64,000 bases of DNA from Robiginitomaculum sp. (GTDB lineage Bacteria > Pseudomonadota > Alphaproteobacteria > Caulobacterales > Maricaulaceae): NCBI GenBank assembly GCA_021776565.1, contig JAJFFQ010000034.1:62001-126000 (forward strand). Reading direction: 5' to 3'. The position numbers and the translations under genes are program-made. This document shows positions 46,545-55,843 of this stretch, piece after piece. The notes under the pieces were generated by a model. It saw nothing but the letters and a program-made list of their open reading frames with translations. It ran no database searches and was not told the origin of the DNA. Each line of letters opens with the position of its first letter. The first letter of the stretch is position 1.

Positions 46545-47030
46545 TTATGCGGCGCACGCTTCGGGTTCGCCAATGTGCAGCATTTTTTGGATGTCCAGGA
46601 TAATCAACAGGCGTCCGTCCAAACGGTAAATACCCCTGGATACCTCCTGCCACCGCGGATCTATATTACTTGGCAGGGGTTTAAGATCCGCCCGGGCAAG
46701 GCGTAAAACTTCGCCAACCTTGTCAATGATGAGGCCATAGGATTCATTGTCCATTTCCACACCAATGGCCATATCATGGCGACCTTCCTTTTCCGGTTTT
46801 GGAAGATCAAGCCGTATCCGCGCATCAATGGCGGTAACAATGCGCCCTCGCAAATTTAAAACGCCTTTTACCTCAGGCGGTGCCAAAGGGACTTTGGTTA
46901 ATGAATGAGGTTGAAAAACATCATGAATATCGGTGACTTTTATGCCAAAAAGCTGGTCAGCAATGTCTACGGTGACATATTCATGCGTATTTTCATCTAT
47001 AAGGATTTGTTTGTCATCAGCAGTGGTCAT
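46545..47030 (-). CDS. cheW: Chemotaxis coupling protein CheW
   Basis: A 161-residue SH3-like adaptor that links chemoreceptors to CheA. CheW domain from about 15 to 150 with YVTVDIADQLFGIKVTDIHD, LAPPEVKGVLNLRGRIVTAI-type sequence and DNESYGLIIDKVGEVLRL. The ATG overlaps the cheA stop by four bases. Normal length. Confidence 0.95.
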   Translation of the reverse strand: MTTADDKQILIDENTHEYVTVDIADQLFGIKVTDIHDVFQPHSLTKVPLAPPEVKGVLNLRGRIVTAIDARIRLDLPKPEKEGRHDMAIGVEMDNESYGLIIDKVGEVLRLARADLKPLPSNIDPRWQEVSRGIYRLDGRLLIILDIQKMLHIGEPEACAA

Positions 47031-49756
47031 GCCGCTTCTCCATGGGTTTGAAGAACATAATCAATAGTGGAAATCAGTGATTCCCGATCGGCTTTGCGCA
47101 CGATATCAGTAAAGGCATCGGTGGCGCCCATCCGCTCCAGGTCATTCTGGCCCATTGCCGACAAGGCAAGTCTGGGGATGGAAGACCAATGCTCGTCTTT
47201 TGCCAGCTTGGTTGCAAAGGCTACGCCGGTTTCATCGGGCATTTCAATGTCAGAAACAATAACATCAAAACTGGCACCGCTTTCATTGAGATGCCATGCC
47301 TCTGCCGCGCTGCCAACAGCGGTAACGTCATAACCGGCAGCGGCTAACAATGGGGCGACCATATTGCGGAAGAAGGCATTGTCATCGACCAGCAAAATAC
47401 GTTGTTTTTGCGGAATTTCGACTTCCCTGTCTTTTTGGGCATTCTCAAACCAGTCGTGATAGGCCATGGTCAGGTAATGGCCGACATCAATCACTTCGGT
47501 AGCTTTGCCTTTGAGAACGGCTGCACCAATTATACCCGGCGTACTGCCTTTCTTTTCGACATTCAGAACTTCCTCGACAATATCGACGATTTCATCAACT
47601 ACCAGTCCAACCGAACGACCCCGGTCGGTAAAGACCAGAACCGGCTGGCGCTCATTGTTTTCAATAGTGGCATATCCGCCAACTTGCACCAGTGGCATCA
47701 AACTGTCGCGATACTGTACCAATTGTTCACCATCAACATTTTCAATGGTACCGGTATCGATTTCTTCAAGTCGGGTGACCAGGCTTAAGGGCACGGCCTT
47801 TGGCTCGGCACCATCGGCATTGAACAACAGCATTGCTGTGGTTTCCTCGTTACGCTCTGCGGTCATTTCTTCACCGTCTGCTTCGTATTCTGTGTCTTCA
47901 TTGGTGCTGACGGATTTGGCGATACCATTGGGATCAACGATCAAAATCACCGTGCCATCACCCAAGATAGTGTTGCCGGAAAATACCGGAATACTGCTAA
48001 GGACTTTGGCAAGTGGTTTGACCACGATTTCTTCGGTATCAAAGACGTTATCAACCACCAGGCCAAAGCGTTGCTCACCAACACACATAACAACGACAAA
48101 GGCGTTTTCAGAAACGGTTTCGATTTTGGGTATGCCCAGAATATCGGCCAGGTCGATCAAGGGCAGGAGGGTATCACGCAAACGCAATACCCGGGTGTTG
48201 TGTATTTCCTCTACCCGGTGCTCACCGTCTTGCGTGGTTCGCACCAGTTCCAGTACTGATAATTGGGGAATGGCGAAGCGACTGTCCGCCGCCTCAACAA
48301 TCAGAGCTGATACAATGGCCAGGGTTAACGGGATTTTGATAGTAAAGGTTGTGCCTTCTCCATCAATTGAAAGCAGATCAATGGTGCCACCGATTTGTTC
48401 GATATTATTGCGCACCACATCCATGCCGACACCGCGTCCGGAAATTGATGTCACTTCCTTGGCGGTAGAAAGGCCGGCGGCAAAAACCAGACGGTGTATC
48501 TGGTTCTCCGTCATAGTTTGCGCATCTGCTTCGGTAATGGTGCCGTTTTCTATGGCTTTGCGTTTAATTTTAGATGTTGGCAGCCCCGCCCCGTCATCGG
48601 CTATTTCTATGACAATATGCCCGCCTTCATGAAAAGCGCGCAGGGTGATTTGCCCGGCTTCGGGTTTGTTGGCAGCAATGCGAATGTCACCAGGCTCCAG
48701 CCCGTGATCGCATGAATTACGAACCATGTGGGTAAGGGGGTCGCGGATCAGTTCCAGAACCTGACGATCCAGCTCTGTGCTTTCCCCATCCATATGCAAT
48801 TCTATTTTCTTGCCCACGGCCTTGGCGCTGTCACGAACAATACGTGGCAGCTTCTTCCAGGCGTTACCAATGGGTTGCATCCGGGTTTTCATAACCCCGT
48901 CCTGCAATTCAGCCGTTACGCTAGAGAGCCGTTGTAATGGCACTTTAATCTCAGTATCGCCCATTTGGCGAACCATCTGTAATAACTGGTTTCTGGTTAA
49001 AACCAGCTCGGAAACCATGGTCATCAGGTCTTCAAGCACATCCACATTAACCCGGATGGATTGTGAAACCAGCGAGACCTCAACGGTTGTTTTGTTAGCC
49101 TCTTTTTCCAGGGCTTCTTTTTTCTCCTGTTCTTCGTTTATTTTTGCTTGCTCGGCTTCTGTTGCCAATTGCTCAAGATCCGGCCCGTCGGCCTCCATAA
49201 AGGCGCGTTCAAGATCAGCCAGGGAAACCTCGCCGGGCCGCAAAGGACGCTCCAGGTCAACATCATAACTTTCACTGCCCGGTTCTTCACTGCTTGCAGT
49301 TGTGTCATCATTTTTTTCTTCTGCAATCGTTTCTTTGACCGTTTCGGTCTCAGCCACAATCTCGGCAGAGGCTTCCATTTTTCCTTCAGAAGCAGCAACC
49401 AATTGAGCGATCATGGGGCCATCATCGCCATCCGGCTCACTTTGTTCAGCGCCGAGATGGCCCAGGATGACTTTTAACTGGTCAATGGATTCAAGGATTA
49501 ACGTAACCGTATCAGGGTTTGGTACCAACGCTTTGTCACGGTATTTGCCTAATAACGTTTCGCCAGCATGGGCCAGAGCCTCAAGCCGGGGCAGACCTAA
49601 AAACCCGCATGTACCTTTTATCGTATGCACCAGCCGGAAAATATTGTTGAGCGTTTCCTCATCATTGGGATTTTGCTCAAACTTGACCAGTTCCGCATCA
49701 ACGGTTTCAAGACTTTCTGAGGTTTCAGTCAGAAACTCTTCTAATAGATCATCCAT
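47027..49756 (-). CDS. cheA: Hybrid chemotaxis histidine kinase CheA with second CheW-like domain and C-terminal receiver
   Basis: A 909-residue kinase, longer than classical CheA (about 650-750). HPt domain (about 1-105) with phospho-His44 in RLVHTIKGTCGFLGL, an acidic linker, dimerisation helices near 225-290, ATPase domain with N box HMVRNSCDHGLEPGDI and ISGRGVGMDVVRNNI, then a CheW domain (about 465-600). A second CheW-like segment (about 635-775) with MLLFNADGAEPKAVPLSLV and VGLVVDEIVDIVEEVLNVEK follows. A receiver (784-909) ends the protein, with QRILLVDDNAFFRNMVAPLL and FDVIVSDIEMPDETG (Asp near 836). No separate P2 domain is obvious. First gene of the che operon. Confidence 0.95.
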   Translation of the reverse strand: MDDLLEEFLTETSESLETVDAELVKFEQNPNDEETLNNIFRLVHTIKGTCGFLGLPRLEALAHAGETLLGKYRDKALVPNPDTVTLILESIDQLKVILGHLGAEQSEPDGDDGPMIAQLVAASEGKMEASAEIVAETETVKETIAEEKNDDTTASSEEPGSESYDVDLERPLRPGEVSLADLERAFMEADGPDLEQLATEAEQAKINEEQEKKEALEKEANKTTVEVSLVSQSIRVNVDVLEDLMTMVSELVLTRNQLLQMVRQMGDTEIKVPLQRLSSVTAELQDGVMKTRMQPIGNAWKKLPRIVRDSAKAVGKKIELHMDGESTELDRQVLELIRDPLTHMVRNSCDHGLEPGDIRIAANKPEAGQITLRAFHEGGHIVIEIADDGAGLPTSKIKRKAIENGTITEADAQTMTENQIHRLVFAAGLSTAKEVTSISGRGVGMDVVRNNIEQIGGTIDLLSIDGEGTTFTIKIPLTLAIVSALIVEAADSRFAIPQLSVLELVRTTQDGEHRVEEIHNTRVLRLRDTLLPLIDLADILGIPKIETVSENAFVVVMCVGEQRFGLVVDNVFDTEEIVVKPLAKVLSSIPVFSGNTILGDGTVILIVDPNGIAKSVSTNEDTEYEADGEEMTAERNEETTAMLLFNADGAEPKAVPLSLVTRLEEIDTGTIENVDGEQLVQYRDSLMPLVQVGGYATIENNERQPVLVFTDRGRSVGLVVDEIVDIVEEVLNVEKKGSTPGIIGAAVLKGKATEVIDVGHYLTMAYHDWFENAQKDREVEIPQKQRILLVDDNAFFRNMVAPLLAAAGYDVTAVGSAAEAWHLNESGASFDVIVSDIEMPDETGVAFATKLAKDEHWSSIPRLALSAMGQNDLERMGATDAFTDIVRKADRESLISTIDYVLQTHGEAA

Positions 49757-49855
49757 AGTGTTCGCTCCCCCAGGGGCTTCAGTTCAACCCAGGTGGGGCT
49801 ATAATTAACCGGAGTGGTTAAGGGGGTGCTAAAGAGTGTCTTATTATTGAGAGAA

Positions 49856-50554
49856 TTATACAGCTTGGGCGCGAGTGCCGATGGTTTCAATCTCAACCTC
49901 ATCGGTAAGTGCGGTAAACTCTACGCCGTCGTCCAGCACCTGGGCTTCGGTACGACCACCAAGTGATCTGGCAATAAGACCAGTATAAAACGGCTGGATA
50001 GAACGACCATCATACCCATTGTCCATGGGCAGACCTTTTAATGCGGTTGTCACCGTTGGTAGCAGCTTGGTCATGCCGCCTCTGGCGCAAACCCGCATCC
50101 GGGCAGCAGAGGCAGCCTCGATATGTACTTCACCGCCGCGCAGGGCTGCTTCAACCCCTAAAATAACCATGTTCAACAACAGGCGCGACGCGGTTTTTGA
50201 TAAATGAGATGCGCTCACGCGCCAGACAATTTCGGATCGTGCCGATGAAAAGGTTCCCATGACCAGGCGTTTTAACTCGCGGGTTTCCACCATGCCCGGT
50301 GCCGATGTTCCGGCACCAAAGGCAATACGGGCAAATTCCAGCTTTGCAGATGCTTGTTTAGCTGAAAGGTGCAAGAGCTTTAAGGCTTCTTCGCGCATAT
50401 CTGATGCACTGTCGTCTTCCATAACCTCCAGTGCTGTATTGATCGCACTGACCGGGGCGACAAGATCATGGCAAAGCCGGGCGCACAAAAGTGCAGCCAG
50501 TTCTTCGGCGGGCATATCAACAGGCACTGTAGTGTTGGTCATATTGGCACTCAT
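49856..50554 (-). CDS. chpT: Histidine phosphotransferase ChpT
   Basis: A 232-residue dimeric phosphotransferase that passes phosphate from the kinase CckA to CtrA (and CpdR). Phospho-His29 is in LLCARLCHDLVAPVSAINTA, directly followed by Asp as in the family. The rest is a degenerate ATPase-like domain with SRLLLNMVILGVEAALRGGE and FYTGLIARSLGGRTEAQVLD. In Caulobacter ChpT feeds CtrA. Here it sits 99 bp upstream of cheA on the same strand, and ctrA lies at the other end of the che operon. cckA is not in the window. Confidence 0.92.
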   Translation of the reverse strand: MSANMTNTTVPVDMPAEELAALLCARLCHDLVAPVSAINTALEVMEDDSASDMREEALKLLHLSAKQASAKLEFARIAFGAGTSAPGMVETRELKRLVMGTFSSARSEIVWRVSASHLSKTASRLLLNMVILGVEAALRGGEVHIEAASAARMRVCARGGMTKLLPTVTTALKGLPMDNGYDGRSIQPFYTGLIARSLGGRTEAQVLDDGVEFTALTDEVEIETIGTRAQAV

Positions 50555-50802
50555 TCTGATTCGGAATCATAACCTGATTTGGCTGTAAACCTAGATTGAG
50601 GGCATAGCCTTACCATCTGGTGAACGCCGGGTAGTGGCACGTGTAGTGTCCTTGTCATTGCACGCCAGCGGCGAGATGGCTTGGATTTTTCATCACAATA
50701 CGTCATTTTGCCTGTTAACTTGTGACAAATGCTTAGACTTCTTTAACCTCGCTGGCTTTGACTGCGGCCAGAGCGTTGATGAGATGGTGTTTCGGGATTG
50801 GT

Positions 50803-52209
50803 ATGAATACGAACATTTTCGTACAGAACGGTATTAAGTCAGAGCACAAGGCGTGGGCGCTGGTCGCTTTGCTGGTTCCGGCATTGTTGATGGGTGCGGC
50901 AATTTATAATCTCAACACCATGCCGACGATCAATGCGGTTAAAAGCAGCGATAGTCCTGTTGCAAAAATAGCACCGGTTACACCTGTACCGGTATTGCCG
51001 GATATGGCGGCACTTGAACAGGCGGTCTTTGCCGAGTTTATTGAGGCGGGCTTTCTTAAAACCAGACATCAGAAAATTAAAGTCAAACCCGGGGCAACGC
51101 TTTCAAACCTGCTGGAAAAGGCTGGCATTGATCGACGCGAGGCCGCCCGGGCCATCGCGGTGCTGAGCGGTACATATAACCTCAGACAATTACGTGCTGG
51201 ACAGATATTAAATCTCACTCTTGAGGAAACCGGTGCAGCATCAAACAAGAAAAACGCCAGTTTTCATTTGGTGGGCTTGACGACCAAGCCAGATGTTACC
51301 CGGACGATTTTTCTTGAACGCACTCATGATGGCCAGTTTTCCGCACGTGAGCTGGTCATGGATCTTGAGCGGGGACTGACCCGCGCCAGCGGGGCCATTG
51401 AGGCATCGCTTTATGTTGACGGATTGGGTGCCGGAGCCAGTGACGCGGTTATATCTTCATTTGCACAGCTTTTTGCCTATTCGGTTGATTTTCAGCGCGG
51501 TATTCGCCCCGGTGATCGTTTTGATATGGTATATGAGGATTTTCGTGATGAGCGCGGTGCATCAATCAAGAGCGGTAATCTCATCTTTGCCATGCTGGCC
51601 CCACGGGGCAAGGCACGGGCATATTATCGCTTTGAAACCCCCGACGGTGAAGTGGGTTATTATAATGAGGACGGCCAAAGCGCAAAACGGTTTTTGATGA
51701 AAACCCCGGTAAAAGGCGCACGTATTTCCTCAGGTTTTGGGCGTCGACGTCACCCGGTTCTTGGCTATACACGGGCACATAAAGGCACAGATTTTGCCGC
51801 TGTGCGCGGCACCCCGATCCTGGCCGCAGGTAATGGTGTGGTCGAGCGTTCCTCGCGCTATGGCTCCTATGGGAATTATATCCGTATCCGCCATGCCAAT
51901 GGCTACAAGACGGCGTATGCTCATCTTTCAGGGTATGGCCGAAATATCAAAAAAGGCCGCCGGGTCACGCAAGGACAAATCATCGGTTATGTTGGCGCGA
52001 CAGGCCGGGTAACCGGTGCGCATTTGCATTATGAAGTGTTGAAGAACAACCGTCAGGTCAACCCGATGACGGTGAAGGTGCCTACAGGCCGCAAGCTGAA
52101 GGCAGCGGAATTAAAACTTTTTGCCATTGAGAAAGCCCGCATTGACGCCCTGATAGAAACCGCACGCCCCGGTGGTATGGCTTCGCGCACGCTGGCGACG
52201 GCGGGTTAG
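50803..52209 (+). CDS. M23-family (LytM) murein endopeptidase
   Basis: A 468-residue envelope protein. The ATG at 50803 has GGGA six bases upstream; an in-frame ATG at 50779 is possible. An N-terminal signal-anchor (about 15-35) is followed by an OapA/LysM-like region (about 85-150, VKPGATLSNLLEKAGIDRRE and LRQLRAGQILNLTLE). The catalytic LytM domain covers about 305-415. Zinc ligands are in FGRRRHPVLGYTRAHKGTDF (H-x3-D type) and GAHLHYEVLKNN (HxH). All ligands are present, so it should be active against peptidoglycan cross-links, as in MepM/ShyA-type enzymes. It stands alone and is divergent from chpT. Confidence 0.9.
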   Translation: MNTNIFVQNGIKSEHKAWALVALLVPALLMGAAIYNLNTMPTINAVKSSDSPVAKIAPVTPVPVLPDMAALEQAVFAEFIEAGFLKTRHQKIKVKPGATLSNLLEKAGIDRREAARAIAVLSGTYNLRQLRAGQILNLTLEETGAASNKKNASFHLVGLTTKPDVTRTIFLERTHDGQFSARELVMDLERGLTRASGAIEASLYVDGLGAGASDAVISSFAQLFAYSVDFQRGIRPGDRFDMVYEDFRDERGASIKSGNLIFAMLAPRGKARAYYRFETPDGEVGYYNEDGQSAKRFLMKTPVKGARISSGFGRRRHPVLGYTRAHKGTDFAAVRGTPILAAGNGVVERSSRYGSYGNYIRIRHANGYKTAYAHLSGYGRNIKKGRRVTQGQIIGYVGATGRVTGAHLHYEVLKNNRQVNPMTVKVPTGRKLKAAELKLFAIEKARIDALIETARPGGMASRTLATAG

Positions 52210-52255
52210 TTTACAGTGCAAATAAGTAAAATTACCCTCTAGTAATTGAACTCGA

Positions 52256-53095
52256 TTACAAACCATAACCTGCGTCGCAAACTATCGTACCCAAAACAAA
52301 TATAAAACCATAAAGTATTGTTAGCCCCCTTTTAGTATATTGGTTACCAAAAAACGACCCACCTTCTTTCTTAAAATCTTTATACCCAGCTATTATTCTC
52401 CTAACACCTGTAATAATTATAAATATAATAATTAGTATTAGTGGCAATTGCACATTATTATCTAAGAAATTATACTTTATATTTGACAATACAATAATAA
52501 ATATTATAATTGTTGTGAATGTCGTCTCCTTTAGTAATTGTTTGAAAGAAAATTTATCAGACTTATTAATTGGTAACCATACAACATAAACAGTCATAAA
52601 GAATGCACTTATTGGCAGTGCTGCAATAAGGGTATTATTCCACACCGAGTCAGCAACCAAAGGGATCACTCCTGCCAGTACAGATGAAATGAGGCCGATT
52701 AACAAGCTTATTGATAACGCCCAAATTGCAAACTTCCGTTTGCCTTCCAAAAAGGTATTAAGAGTCAAGGAGTTTGAAATAAGCAATAATGGAACAAATA
52801 TATGCCTCCAATGTGGATATAATGTTGGTATCTCGTCCAGGTCGAATTGATTTGCTATAAAGGTGATGATAAATTCAATAAATTGTTGAATGTAAAGCGT
52901 GGTAAACACAGTATCTAAGAATGAATCCCAGTATTCAACCATTACTATAATTGGTGCTGCCCAGCTTTTTTCAGTAAGAGCATATTGCAGAAGATGCAAT
53001 ATGGAAATGCCGCTAATAAATGCTCCAGATACAGCAGTTATTAGTCCAATAATAAAACACATTCCTCTTTGTGGGGGAGGAGAATTTATTGCCAT
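52256..53095 (-). CDS. AT-rich multi-spanning membrane protein, probably acquired
   Basis: Not recognised. 279 residues from the ATG at 53095, which has GGTGG six bases upstream; an ATG at 53107 lacks such a site. About seven hydrophobic segments and Lys/Asn/Ile-rich composition, for example FTTIIIFIIVLSNIKYNFLD. The gene is strikingly richer in A and T than all its neighbours and uses ATA, TTA and AAT codons freely, which suggests recent transfer. No transposase, integrase or repeats border it. It lies between the M23 endopeptidase and a secreted protein of normal composition. Confidence 0.65.
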   Translation of the reverse strand: MAINSPPPQRGMCFIIGLITAVSGAFISGISILHLLQYALTEKSWAAPIIVMVEYWDSFLDTVFTTLYIQQFIEFIITFIANQFDLDEIPTLYPHWRHIFVPLLLISNSLTLNTFLEGKRKFAIWALSISLLIGLISSVLAGVIPLVADSVWNNTLIAALPISAFFMTVYVVWLPINKSDKFSFKQLLKETTFTTIIIFIIVLSNIKYNFLDNNVQLPLILIIIFIIITGVRRIIAGYKDFKKEGGSFFGNQYTKRGLTILYGFIFVLGTIVCDAGYGL

Positions 53096-53127
53096 TGTTT
53101 CCACCATAAAATGTCGGAACTAAATGC

Positions 53128-53940
53128 TTAGTCCTTATCAGCACGTTTGCGCTTTCCCGATAAAAACCCGGCCAGGCGCAAGGAAGAAGGCCGTCCAGCA
53201 AATCCCTCCGATATAACCATATGAATTTCCAGTTTGGCATCTTGCAGCAAGACGTTTTGTTTTTGCGAGGCAACAAGCCTGATCTCGTTTAATTCAGGGA
53301 GAATACGCCCTTTGCGATCGGGGTTGCGCATAATCCGGTTAATGGCACTGCGGGCATTGAGGGCCGTATCGAGATATAACCAGGCCGAGCTTTCATCTGC
53401 ACCGCGCGCAGAAATGGTAACATCATGATCCAGTATGGTCACCAGATCGCTGGCGATATTGGCCAGTGCGGGTCGCAGGTCTTCCAGATGGACGGTTTGT
53501 GGCCCAAGGGGCAAGGCGGGGCCGGCACGCCATGCCGGGATGCCGTTGGAGCTGCGTTCGGGAAAAAGCACAGGGCCGCCAACGCGGCTCATGCGCACCA
53601 TAACCGCACCAAGGTCATTTTTAAGCATCATATCGCCGCGTGGCCCGGGCACACGTTGCAGGACAAAAACCTCACGCGAGCGTACATAACGAAACAGCAA
53701 TGGCCCTTGTGGACGCTGGTCAAGAATAAATGCTTCGCTTTTCTTGCCAACATCAAAACGGGTAACGGGCTGGGTGTTGACCGGCACCTCATAGGCTTCA
53801 CGAAGAACCTGCCCTGACTGCTCGCCCGCCCATGTAGGCGCAATACCCAGTATTGCGCACCCGGCAGTGGCTGCCAGAGCGCCAAAGAGCCTTAATATAT
53901 TCAATTTGCCTTTCCTCATACGGCATACGTTTTCATTCAA
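53128..53940 (-). CDS. Conserved secreted protein, unknown function (DUF4908-like)
   Basis: A 270-residue protein with a signal peptide of about 38 residues ending near GIAPTWAGEQ. The mature part has no catalytic motif I recognise. It contains FLFRYVRSREVFVLQRVPGP-like stretches and a basic C terminus GKRKRADKD. The pattern resembles what I remember as DUF4908 proteins of alphaproteobacteria, but that is unchecked. Probably periplasmic. It lies 27 bp downstream of phbB on the same strand, so the two may be co-transcribed. Confidence 0.6.
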   Translation of the reverse strand: MNENVCRMRKGKLNILRLFGALAATAGCAILGIAPTWAGEQSGQVLREAYEVPVNTQPVTRFDVGKKSEAFILDQRPQGPLLFRYVRSREVFVLQRVPGPRGDMMLKNDLGAVMVRMSRVGGPVLFPERSSNGIPAWRAGPALPLGPQTVHLEDLRPALANIASDLVTILDHDVTISARGADESSAWLYLDTALNARSAINRIMRNPDRKGRILPELNEIRLVASQKQNVLLQDAKLEIHMVISEGFAGRPSSLRLAGFLSGKRKRADKD

Positions 53941-53967
53941 AAGCGGCGGTTTTGGGGCTAAATCTAC

Positions 53968-54690
53968 CTAATACATATGTTGCCCACCGTTTATGGACAG
54001 GGTTGAGCCGGTGACAAATCCGGCATTGTCAGTAACCAGAAAATGTACACCACGGGCAATTTCATGAGCTTGACCAAGGCGGCCAACCGGAATCCCGGCA
54101 ATAATTTTCTCCAGCACGTGATCTGGTACAGCGGCCACCATGTCCGTGTCTATATAACCAGGTGCGATGGCATTGACGGTTATGCCGTGGGCTGCGCCTT
54201 CCTGGGCCAGGGCTTTGGTAAACCCGTGAATCCCCGATTTCGCGGCAGCGTAATTGACCTGGCCATATTGTCCGGCTTGCCCGTTAATGGATCCGATATT
54301 GACGATCCGGCCAAATTTTCTGGCCAACATGCCTTTCCATACGGCGCTGGCCATATTGTAACAACCACCAAGATTCACGTCGATGACTTTTTTCCAGGCG
54401 TCAGGTGACATGCGTTTCATGGTGCCATCGCGGGTGATGCCGGCATTGTTGACCACAATATCCACCGGCCCCAGCTCATTTTCAATCTGTTCAATACCCG
54501 TCTTGCACGCCTCATAATCGGCTACATCCCACTTATAGCATGTGATCCCGCCCACTGCCTGACATTCCCGTGCCGCCTCGTCATTGCCGGCATAAATCGC
54601 GGCGACCTTATATCCTGCATTGGCAAGGCGTTCGCTAATGGCGCGCCCAATGCCTCGTGTTCCTCCGGTAACAACGGCTAGTCTTTCCAT
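53968..54690 (-). CDS. phbB: Acetoacetyl-CoA reductase
   Basis: NADPH-dependent reduction of acetoacetyl-CoA to 3-hydroxybutyryl-CoA for polyhydroxybutyrate synthesis. 240 residues from the ATG at 54690, which has GAGGAG upstream; extending to 54879 would run into the region before phaR. SDR motifs are AVVTGGTRGIGRAISERLAN, VNNAGITRDGTMKRM, and the catalytic Ser-Tyr-Lys in IGSINGQAGQYGQVNYAAAK. SGIHGFTKALAQEGA and NAIAPGYIDTDMVAA are typical of PhbB. phaR is divergent 133 bp away, which supports the PHB role. Synthase phaC and thiolase phaA are not in the window. Confidence 0.92.
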   Translation of the reverse strand: MERLAVVTGGTRGIGRAISERLANAGYKVAAIYAGNDEAARECQAVGGITCYKWDVADYEACKTGIEQIENELGPVDIVVNNAGITRDGTMKRMSPDAWKKVIDVNLGGCYNMASAVWKGMLARKFGRIVNIGSINGQAGQYGQVNYAAAKSGIHGFTKALAQEGAAHGITVNAIAPGYIDTDMVAAVPDHVLEKIIAGIPVGRLGQAHEIARGVHFLVTDNAGFVTGSTLSINGGQHMY

Positions 54691-54823
54691 GATATTCTCC
54701 TCTTTGGCGAAAACACAGTGTGCCAAATCCCCCGACAAAAGAAAACACCCTGTTTGACTTGCGAAGCTGTGCTGCACTTGCGAAACTCGGGTCTTCTTAT
54801 TTTCCTGATGACGGGATTGTGCA

Positions 54824-55405
54824 ATGGTCAAGGCAAGTAGAAATCCGGATGACCCTGTGGTGATAAAAAAATACGCCAACCGACGGCTTTATGACACCAC
54901 ACGCAGCGCCTATATCACGTTAGGTGACGTGAAGGGCATGGTTCATGACGGCACGGATTTTATCGTGCAGGACGCCAAAACCGGCGAAGACCTGACCCAT
55001 TCCATTCTCACCCAGATTATTTTTGAGCAGGAAGCACAAGGGGAGCATTTATTGCCTGTTGATTTTTTGCGACAATTGATTCGGTTTTACGGGGACAGCA
55101 TGCAAAGCGTTGTGCCGGGTTTTTTGAATATGAGTATGGATTCGTTGTCACAGGGAAAAGAACGTTTTGCCAAACAAATGGGTAAGGCGACGGGTAACCC
55201 GGCTCTTGGTGTTTTTGAAGAACAGGTTCGCCAAAACATGAAAATGTTTGAAACGGCACTAAGTGCGTTTACGCCGTATGGTGGTTTTGCAAAGACCAAA
55301 ACTGAAACTAAAGCGACATCTTCCCAACCAGATCGTAATGATGAACTGGATGAATTGCGTGCGCAAATGGCGGCCATGCAGGAAAAGCTGAATTCTCTGG
55401 ATTAA
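54824..55405 (+). CDS. phaR: Polyhydroxyalkanoate synthesis repressor PhaR
   Basis: A 193-residue DNA- and PHB-granule-binding repressor. The N-terminal DNA-binding domain is VVIKKYANRRLYDTTRSAYI, then TLGDVKGMVHDGTDFIVQDA (about 10-70). The PHB accumulation regulatory domain follows: LTHSILTQIIFEQEAQGEHL and VDFLRQLIRFYGDSMQSVVP (about 70-120). The C-terminal 30 residues form a coiled coil with DELDELRAQMAAMQEKLNSL. Divergent from phbB, as often, so it probably controls that gene and granule-associated phasins. Confidence 0.95.
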   Translation: MVKASRNPDDPVVIKKYANRRLYDTTRSAYITLGDVKGMVHDGTDFIVQDAKTGEDLTHSILTQIIFEQEAQGEHLLPVDFLRQLIRFYGDSMQSVVPGFLNMSMDSLSQGKERFAKQMGKATGNPALGVFEEQVRQNMKMFETALSAFTPYGGFAKTKTETKATSSQPDRNDELDELRAQMAAMQEKLNSLD

Positions 55406-55540
55406 ACTGTTTCGATCCGGGACAGGGTTTGCATAAGTTTGACTGTGCGCAGCATTTTTTATGGTTAATACCGCGTTAATGGCCTAAATGGTGCCAAAGC
55501 GTGCCAGTTGATCCGGCGCGCCTTTTGCAACCAGGAAAAC

Positions 55541-55843
55541 ATGAGCCGCATAACATCCATATCCAGCGCAGCACGCACGTATTCCCGGTTAGCATCTGCA
55601 CGACCGGTAAAACCGGTAGCCACTAACAGGGCGCTTCCCGTGCCTATAGCCGCATCACCGGGCCGCCCATCGCACACAATACGCCCATCACAAGTTGCAG
55701 CATTTTCCGCGCAGATGCTGGCTGGTGCACCCCGGCGTGGTCTGAAAGCTGATCCGGCAGAGCAGGTACGAATTTTCAATTTGTATGCTCGCATGCAAAA
55801 TGGTGATCCACGGCCTGGCACACAGTTAAAACTCTGGGCCTAA
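55541..55843 (+). CDS. Small basic protein, unknown function
   Basis: Not recognised. 100 residues from an ATG at 55541 with AGGAAAAC directly upstream. The protein is rich in Arg, Ala, Pro and Ser. The C-terminal half (QMLAGAPRRGLKADPAEQVR, then IFNLYARMQNGDPRPGTQLK) looks like a helical motif followed by a conserved-looking end. A minus-strand frame across 55465-55821 exists but lacks a ribosome site and has a less natural composition. It overlaps the converging membrane-protein gene by four bases. Coding status is likely but not certain. Confidence 0.5.
   Translation: MSRITSISSAARTYSRLASARPVKPVATNRALPVPIAASPGRPSHTIRPSQVAAFSAQMLAGAPRRGLKADPAEQVRIFNLYARMQNGDPRPGTQLKLWA

Noticed and set aside
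47505-48632. 375-codon plus-strand frame opposite cheA
   Set aside because: Ser/Thr/Arg-rich translation typical of an antisense shadow; cheA covers the same bases with clear domains.
49806-49827. TTAACC GGAGT GGTTAA upstream of cheA as a CtrA box
   Set aside because: A neat palindrome, but TTAA spacing is nine bases; kept only as an unexplained inverted repeat.
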